DNA from: a virus
DNA length: 32,572 bases
Virus record (IMG/VR): IMGVR_UViG_3300035183_001033
Coordinates: 1 to 32,572 of that record
Direction: 5' to 3' (one strand)
Shown here: piece by piece, positions 28,540-32,572 of the stretch
How the letters are laid out: each line of letters begins with the position of its first letter
How positions within the stretch are numbered: the first letter of the stretch is position 1
The notes under the pieces: generated by a model
The model's input: only the letters and a program-made list of their open reading frames with translations
Told to the model about the DNA's origin: nothing
The model's database searches: none
Program-made: the position numbers and the translations under genes

Positions 28540-30651
28540 TCATTCCAGTTCGGCCAAAGCTTCTGCAAGGCGAGGGTCAGTGTAGCGCGGCGCGATGTCG
28601 CGGCGCGTCGGCATGTGGGCTCCAGCTTCGTGGCCCGGATCGAGGCGGGAGCGCGGCGCTGGATCACCAGCCTGGGTGCGATCCAGCGCTGCCGGCGCGG
28701 CGGCCAGGCCGCGATCCGGTGCTGCCCCCGTGGTTACGCCGTTGGACTGCGAAAGCGGCGCGGCGGCGCGCACGGCGCGCACATCGGCGACGAGTTGTCG
28801 CGCGGCCAGGCTGGCGGCTTCTCGGCCGATGTCTGGATCGAGACCGTAGCCGAGGGCGCGGCGCGTGTAGCGCGTGAGGCGGTCAATCTGTTCGAGCGTG
28901 CCGAGCACGGTGCCCGCGCGGTGGCCCTGAAAATCCTGTGCGAGCACGGCCGTGGCGGAACACTCGGGCGCGAGCGGGTCGAAAAAGAGCTTCACTTTAG
29001 CGCCGTGCCAGTCGCCAAGCCAAGGCGCGGAAAAGGTGAATTGCTCGCTGCGGCCGGGGATGAGAGTGAGGCTGGTGCGCACCTGCGTCCATTCGACGGT
29101 GACCTGGGCGATGCGCGGCGCGAACATCCAGAGGTCGCGCGCTGGGATGCGGCGGGTGGCCGATTGTCTGGCCCACCAAGCGGCCGGCTGCCAGCGGCCC
29201 TGGCGGCCGTCAACCCAGCGTTGATTCACGCGTTCGATGGCGGCGTCGAGCGCGCGCAGGAAATCGGGGAGCGCCATGAGTTCACCGCGCGGATCGCGGC
29301 GGCCTTCGCGATAGGCGGTCCAGAGTCGGTTGCCCGCCTCATCTTCGCCGCGGAATCGGCCCACTTGGCCGGGCAGAGTGCTTAAAGCGGTCCAGAGTGA
29401 ATTGAAGACCGACTCGACGATTTTCTGGTGCGGTGAGCTGGCGCGGATGATTTGGACGCCGAGCGCGGCCATGGTGTCGCTGATTTGGCGTGCGGAGCTG
29501 ATGCCGCGTTCGAGCACGATTTCTCGAGGCGCACCGTGCGCGGCGATGCAGGCGTGAAGCGCGGAGGTGATGTCTTCGGCGCGGTAGCTGTCGCGCGGGC
29601 GCGCGGTGTAGCTGCGGCCGATGATGCAGCGGGTGCGGTGATCCACCGTAAGGAGAAGCTGGAAGCGGCCCACGACCACGCCCCATTTTTCCCAGCATGC
29701 GTCGCCAGGAATTTCGAGGCCTGGAACAACCACGAGCATGTTGATGCTGCCGTCGTCTATGGTCCAGCGGGCGCCTGGTGGAATGTGAGCCTCGCCGGTG
29801 TCGGGGTCGGTTTCGAGTTGGAGCGCGCCCGGAGCAGAGACGTTTTCGAGCCAGGCGCGGCGCGGCGCGCGGGCAGCTTGGTGGACCGGGGCTGGCAGGC
29901 GGATTTCAGCGAGTTGACGCGGTGAGAGAGGCGGCCGGCCGGCGGCGAGGCGCGCACGGATGAGGTCGGAGATTTCGGGTCGGAGCAGTCCCTGTTCGAT
30001 GGCCTGCAGGCAGGCTTCGATGATTGAGCCGTCGGCGCGGGTGCGGTTGGTGGCGAGGTAGATGGCGCGGAGGGCGTCGAGTTCGTCGGCGGCGAGGCGC
30101 GGCAGGCGAGCGCGAGAGCCGTTAGCCCAGGTGCGGTCGGCGAGCGCCTGGGCGTCGAGGTGCTCGGCTTGGTCGGCGCGTTGAAGCCAGCGGTGGAGCG
30201 TGCTCGTAGGAATGCCGAGGGCTGAGGCGATCTTTGGAAGGGGCTGGCCTGCGGCGCGAAGTTCGCGCGCGCGGAGGACGGCGGCGAGGCGCATGGCTCC
30301 AGCGCGGAGATGGCGCTCGCGCGGCGCCGGGGCGCGAGCGTTGAGAGTAGCCGCCAGATGCCTGGACTCTGATTCATGGGGTCCACAATAGGGCGTCGGC
30401 TCACCCCGAGTGCATGGCACTCTAACCCTGCCGGAAATCTCTTCCGGCAACACAACGTCCGCGACGTGAGTCGCTACCGGGGAACCAAATGAACCCGGAT
30501 CGGCATCTGGCGAAATCGAAATCGGCACGGCGGCCCGGCCGGCAGGGGCCGCCGCGATGAAGCGGGTCGAACCCGCGATTGGTCCGGGTACCGACGCTGG
30601 CGCCGGCGCGTCGGCCTCGGATTGGGCAGGCTGCTCGAGGCGGGAATTCAT
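28540..30651 (-). CDS. A: MuA-type DDE transposase with Glu at the second catalytic position
   Basis: 703 residues. Residues 1-115 are Pro/Ala-rich. A helix-turn-helix follows (LRAAGQPLPKIASALGIPT and STLHRWLQRADQ, 131-162). The RNase H-like core has WTIDDGSINMLVVVPG (Asp299/300), VDHRTRCIIGRS (337-347), PREIVLERGISSARQI (Glu381 where the second catalytic Asp is expected), and SPHQKIVESVFNSLW (Glu413, the E of DDE). A beta-barrel-like region and a basic C-terminus follow (QFTFSAPWLGDWHGAKVKL). The start ATG overlaps the ParB-like stop (ATGA). MuA-type enzymes join phage ends to target DNA. The MuA N-terminal enhancer-binding domain is not recognised. Confidence 0.88.
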   Translation of the reverse strand: MNSRLEQPAQSEADAPAPASVPGPIAGSTRFIAAAPAGRAAVPISISPDADPGSFGSPVATHVADVVLPEEISGRVRVPCTRGEPTPYCGPHESESRHLAATLNARAPAPRERHLRAGAMRLAAVLRARELRAAGQPLPKIASALGIPTSTLHRWLQRADQAEHLDAQALADRTWANGSRARLPRLAADELDALRAIYLATNRTRADGSIIEACLQAIEQGLLRPEISDLIRARLAAGRPPLSPRQLAEIRLPAPVHQAARAPRRAWLENVSAPGALQLETDPDTGEAHIPPGARWTIDDGSINMLVVVPGLEIPGDACWEKWGVVVGRFQLLLTVDHRTRCIIGRSYTARPRDSYRAEDITSALHACIAAHGAPREIVLERGISSARQISDTMAALGVQIIRASSPHQKIVESVFNSLWTALSTLPGQVGRFRGEDEAGNRLWTAYREGRRDPRGELMALPDFLRALDAAIERVNQRWVDGRQGRWQPAAWWARQSATRRIPARDLWMFAPRIAQVTVEWTQVRTSLTLIPGRSEQFTFSAPWLGDWHGAKVKLFFDPLAPECSATAVLAQDFQGHRAGTVLGTLEQIDRLTRYTRRALGYGLDPDIGREAASLAARQLVADVRAVRAAAPLSQSNGVTTGAAPDRGLAAAPAALDRTQAGDPAPRSRLDPGHEAGAHMPTRRDIAPRYTDPRLAEALAELE

Positions 30652-31622
30652 GGCTCGCTTGGAGCGAAATCGGTTTCGGCCGGCGCGGCGGGCGCGGCTG
30701 GATCAGGCGGCGGTTCGCTATCGGCTACGGCCGGCTCCGGCTCGGCCTGATCGGCGTGGAGCAGCGCGTCCGCGATCTGTTCGCGGAGGTCGCGCGGCCA
30801 CGCGGCGGCGCGGCGGCGAAGGTCGGCCAGGATGCGCTCGCGGAGAGGCTGCGGCGTGCGTTGCCACCGCGTGGCCTGGAAGGTGGTATGGAGTTGCTCT
30901 ACCGCGCGCTCGAAGAGCTCGATCTGCGTGGCCGGATTGACGCCGCGAGGCTTCGCCTCTGTGGCTTCCTGGCCTGCGATTCCGGCGAGCGCGGCCCCCA
31001 GGCCGATGGGCTTGTCCCAATCGAGTATCTTCGGTTCCCACTCGGCGCGGATTTCCGCGGCCGGGCGGGTGAGTTTGACGAGGCTGACTTTTCGTCGCTC
31101 GCCCGAGAAGATCTCGTGAAGTTCGCGCGCGTATTCGAGGAGGCCCTCGGATACGCCGATAGTCTGGGCGAGGAGAGCGCGTGCCCGATTAGGGTCAGAA
31201 AAAGTGGTCACTGAGTGACCACTTTTTTGCAACCCGCTGCCAACTACCGCTTTCTGCAATTCAACAATACGGGTGTACGCCCGTTCTTCGATCCACTGGC
31301 CGACGAGCGGCCAGGCCAGGTAGGCGCGCTGGCCCTTCGTCAGATTCCGCCTCAGGCACATTTCGCGGAGGATGACCTGGGCGGCCTCGTTGGGCTGGAC
31401 TTCTTCGGCCTCGATCTCGGGGAGCTGGAGGTCGCGGGCCGCCAGGACACGCGTCCAGCCGTCAATCACGAGGCCGTCGCCAGCGGCCACCTGGATGGGG
31501 TGGCGAATGCCGTGCGCGCGGATGTCCTCCACGAAAGCCGCCCATTCCTCGCTGGTCTTGTCCCAGCGTGGCATGGAGGCGATTGCGGGATGGGGGCGGA
31601 GGAGTGCAGGGTCAAGCTTCAT
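30648..31622 (-). CDS. ParB/Spo0J-like nuclease-domain protein with HTH
   Basis: 324 residues. The N-terminal ParB-like domain shows DIRAHGIRHPIQVAAGDG and LVIDGWTRVLAARDLQLPE (the G-x-R-HP-I and I-D-G-x-x-R motifs). A helical part contains QRAYLAWPLVGQWIEERAY, and a helix-turn-helix (RARALLAQTIGVSEGLLEY, 146-164) precedes a variable C-terminus with Pro/Glu-rich tail. Between these domains, residues 132-142 are encoded by the palindrome at 31199..31227. The gene overlaps the RHH gene upstream and the transposase downstream. In phages such proteins may act as early regulators, partition-like DNA-binding factors or nucleases; which applies is unknown. Confidence 0.85.
   Translation of the reverse strand: MKLDPALLRPHPAIASMPRWDKTSEEWAAFVEDIRAHGIRHPIQVAAGDGLVIDGWTRVLAARDLQLPEIEAEEVQPNEAAQVILREMCLRRNLTKGQRAYLAWPLVGQWIEERAYTRIVELQKAVVGSGLQKSGHSVTTFSDPNRARALLAQTIGVSEGLLEYARELHEIFSGERRKVSLVKLTRPAAEIRAEWEPKILDWDKPIGLGAALAGIAGQEATEAKPRGVNPATQIELFERAVEQLHTTFQATRWQRTPQPLRERILADLRRRAAAWPRDLREQIADALLHADQAEPEPAVADSEPPPDPAAPAAPAETDFAPSEP
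31199..31227. repeat. Palindrome copy 3, inside the ParB-like gene
   Basis: A perfect 14-base inverted repeat around one central G with arm AAAAAGTGGTCACT, preceded by GGGTCAG as in copy 1. Read on the minus strand it encodes QKSGHSVTTFS in the linker before the HTH. Copy 1 has GCGCACT where this one has GGTCACT; both arms changed together, so base pairing was kept. Confidence 0.85.
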
Positions 31623-31770
31623 GGGTGGTTTCAGGGGTGTTTGGTTTTTCGGTTTGGCCCAACTCGTGGCGCAGGGCGCGCCGCGCGAGTTGGCTGAATG
31701 TGGTGTCGGTGCGCTCGCAAAACTCGTAGGCCCGGTCGAGCAGGTCTTGGGGAATCCGAAACGTGGCCAT
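31612..31770 (-). CDS. Ribbon-helix-helix DNA-binding protein, first early gene
   Basis: 52 residues from MATFRIPQDLLDRAYEF; the strand and two helices (DLLDRAYEFCERTDT, TFSQLARRALRHELG) are a full CopG/Arc-type ribbon-helix-helix, with an acidic Pro/Thr tail. The ATG at 31770 has AGGGGG 9 bases upstream; ATG 31776 and 31815 are further in-frame starts, the last lying almost at the predicted transcription start. RHH proteins bind operators as dimers and usually repress. Place and orientation match the ner/A side of Mu early control. Confidence 0.8.
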   Translation of the reverse strand: MATFRIPQDLLDRAYEFCERTDTTFSQLARRALRHELGQTEKPNTPETTHEA

Positions 31771-31823
31771 TGTCATCGGCCCCCTGCGAGCTTTCGTAAG
31801 TCGAGTTTTCCGCATCGGCAGTC

Positions 31824-31851
31824 ATCGTATAACTGCGGCAGGCGATGTCAA
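31824..31851 (-). promoter_or_regulatory. Early promoter P(early), minus strand
   Basis: TTGACA (31851..31846) and TACGAT (31829..31824) with a 16-base spacer give a sigma-70 promoter with a perfect -35. Expected transcription start is near 31816, giving a leader of about 46 bases before ATG 31770. TTTTCCGC at 31806..31813 and its complement GCGGAAAA at 31859..31866 flank the promoter and may form operators for an RHH repressor. Confidence 0.65.
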
Positions 31852-31912
31852 GCGGTAAGCGGAAAATTTTTTGAGGTGAAATTTTGCTAGTATTGACGCG
31901 CTAAAATTCTCC

Positions 31913-31940
31913 TTGACCATTTAGGCGGATGCCGTATAAA
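31913..31940 (+). promoter_or_regulatory. Divergent promoter, likely giving a leaderless mRNA
   Basis: TTGACC (31913..31918), 16-base spacer and TATAAA (31935..31940). The ATG of the next gene is at 31947, only 7 bases beyond the -10, so transcription would begin at or next to the start codon. No ribosome-binding site fits between them. An inverted repeat with arms AATTTT lies just upstream (31880..31908). Confidence 0.65.
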
Positions 31941-31946
31941 TAAATC

Positions 31947-32252
31947 ATGCGAACCAAAACTTGGAGAGCTTCGACAGAACGAGTGGATGCCTTCACGGCC
32001 CCGAAGTCCTTGTTGATGCGCGCGTGGGCCGAAGCCCTGCGCCGCGGCTGGACCAAGTCAGGATTCTACCGATATTGCCTGGCCAAGGAAATCGGGATGA
32101 CGGAAGAGGAGGCACTTCGTTACGCGCAGCATCGTGGTGTGCGCCGCTCCCTGGCCGCGCTCGCGGAAAACGTCCAGACCTGCGCGGAGCAGGCCACCGC
32201 GCTCAATGAATCAGCGCCGGAATATGGCGCGCCAAAAAAGGGTCAGCCATGA
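31947..32252 (+). CDS. RHH-like candidate lysogeny repressor
   Basis: 101 residues. The segment RVDAFTAPKSLLMRAWAEA then LRRGWTKSGFYRYCLAKEIG has the strand-helix-turn-helix layout of ribbon-helix-helix proteins: a basic strand, a helix beginning P-K-S-L, and a second helix beginning S-G-F-Y-R. The rest is helical and ends in a Lys/Gly tail. It is divergent from the early operon, where Mu encodes its c repressor. The messenger is probably leaderless. It is coupled to the membrane protein gene by ATGA. A repressor role is inference; I know no named relative. Confidence 0.65.
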   Translation: MRTKTWRASTERVDAFTAPKSLLMRAWAEALRRGWTKSGFYRYCLAKEIGMTEEEALRYAQHRGVRRSLAALAENVQTCAEQATALNESAPEYGAPKKGQP

Positions 32253-32500
32253 TTCTCCTACCTGAACCTGTGTATCGCATTGTCAGGGCGGTCCTCGTGA
32301 CCGCTATCGCGATCATCCTGGCCGTCTCGCTGTGGACTGGGCTGGGCGTTCTCGGCCCATTCGCGGCCCTCCTCACGCTCATCCTCATTGGCCTGATCTA
32401 CCTCCTGGCCACTCAGAAGATCGAGTTCCGCATCTCCTGGTGGCGCCTCGCTCTGATCGGCCTCATCCTCTATGGATTCTACCGCCTCGCTAATGAATAG
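32249..32500 (+). CDS. Three-span small membrane protein, possible exclusion factor
   Basis: 83 residues with three hydrophobic segments: about 10-30 (VRAVLVTAIAIILAVSLW), 34-53 (VLGPFAALLTLILIGLIYLL) and 62-80 (WRLALIGLILYGFYRL). It is co-transcribed with the RHH-like gene and ends 5 bases before the terminal binding boxes. Prophage-expressed membrane proteins next to a repressor often block superinfection; this is a suggestion from position only. Confidence 0.65.
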   Translation: MILLPEPVYRIVRAVLVTAIAIILAVSLWTGLGVLGPFAALLTLILIGLIYLLATQKIEFRISWWRLALIGLILYGFYRLANE

Positions 32501-32504
32501 CCAT

Positions 32505-32543
32505 ACCCTTTTTCGCAGCGAGCGATGACCCTTCCCACAGTCA
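32505..32543. repeat. Phage early-side terminus with putative transposase-binding boxes
   Basis: ACCCTTCCC at 32528..32536 is the reverse complement of GGGAAGGGT and lies at the same distance from the tip as the box at the other end. A second box, ACCCTTTTT at 32505..32513, lies 23 bases away. The tip is TGACTGTGGG on the minus strand. Boxes end directly after the stop of the membrane gene. Confidence 0.65.
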
Positions 32544-32572
32544 AAGCATAGCCAGGCATGTCATGCTTCAGC
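32544..32572. other. Flanking sequence outside the phage, unassigned
   Basis: Twenty-nine bases beyond the early-side tip. They do not repeat the 5 bases on the other flank and do not continue the oxidoreductase frame. They are too short to identify. They may be host DNA from another insertion or an assembly junction. Confidence 0.5.

Larger units (their letters stand above)
125..32543 (-). mobile_element. Mu-like transposable phage genome, reverse orientation
   Basis: MuA-type transposase, MuB-type ATPase, Gam, gp27/gp28 terminase, gp29-type portal, F and G head proteins occur in Mu-like order, which defines a transposable phage. The ends were placed by aligning the two tips: 5'-TGACCGCGGGAAGGGT reading in from 125 and 5'-TGACTGTGGGAAGGGT reading in from 32543 on the minus strand, giving the TG...CA termini expected of Mu-type transposition. 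The 5 bases outside each end (AGGGG at 120..124, AAGCA at 32544..32548) do not match, so no target-site duplication is seen. No sheath gene is recognised, which suggests a siphovirus-like Mu relative. Confidence 0.9.

Noticed and set aside
30348-30651. Transposase start further downstream, after the Pro/Ala-rich N-terminus
   Set aside because: ATG 30651 overlaps the ParB-like stop as ATGA, matching most junctions in this operon, so the long form was kept.
31612-31770. RHH protein with the antitoxin role of a toxin-antitoxin pair
   Set aside because: The next gene is a ParB-like protein with no toxin features, and the position fits phage early regulation.
115-32543. Target-site duplication TGTCA (116..120) against AGTCA (32539..32543)
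   Set aside because: The match is only four of five, and accepting it would shift the ends away from the aligned TGAC tips and the TG...CA rule.
1-32572. CRISPR arrays, tRNA genes, insertion sequences, toxin-antitoxin or restriction-modification genes
   Set aside because: None could be seen by reading the sequence and frames; the repeated elements found are too few or of the wrong structure.

Overview
The window holds an essentially complete Mu-like transposable phage of about 32.4 kb (125..32543). It is written in reverse: its regulatory/transposition end is at the right of the window and its late end at the left. Both tips begin 5'-TGAC and carry a GGGAAGGGT box at the same distance from the end. 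DNA outside the tips is short. The left flank (1..124) is a fragment of a Gfo/Idh/MocA-type oxidoreductase gene. The right flank (32544..32572) cannot be assigned. G+C is high throughout (estimated by eye), except in the divergent control region near 31.8-31.95 kb. The host cannot be named; oxidoreductases of this family are especially numerous in Planctomycetota, Verrucomicrobiota and Acidobacteriota, so one of these is a guess only.

Layout in phage order (right to left). Control region: a divergent pair of ribbon-helix-helix (RHH) genes (31947..32252 +, 31612..31770 -) flanks face-to-face promoters, with a membrane protein gene at the very end. Early operon (31770 to 24279, minus strand, mostly ATGA-coupled): RHH protein, ParB-like protein, MuA-type transposase, MuB-type ATPase, small membrane protein, Gam, small proteins, a minimal family X DNA polymerase, and winged-helix proteins. 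Middle block (24215 to 21768): three poorly known proteins and a helix-turn-helix (HTH) protein, with a repeated GC-rich leader in front of two of them. Late block (21612 to 463): holin and lipoprotein, gp25/gp26/gp27/gp28-like genes including both terminase subunits, portal, F-like and G-like head proteins, a protease-scaffold-capsid fusion, a small structural protein, a polyglycine tail fibre, gp36/gp37-like connectors, tail tube, SGNH esterase, tail chaperones with a -1 frameshift site, a short tape measure, and four unrecognised tail proteins, one of 1221 residues. No sheath or Mu-type baseplate genes are recognised, so a siphovirus-like tail of about 60 nm is inferred.

How the parts fit: transposase and ATPase replicate the genome by transposition. 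Gam (Ku fold) probably guards DNA ends. PolX could fill the gaps that transposition leaves. A dyad, TGACCTGGTCA, lies upstream of both the lysis/packaging block and the capsid gene and is a candidate site for the late activator. Points most worth checking are PolX beside Gam, the RHH switch, the dyad, the palindrome family with one copy inside the parB-like gene, the ATT start codon, the frameshift site, and the transposase with Glu in place of the usual second catalytic Asp.
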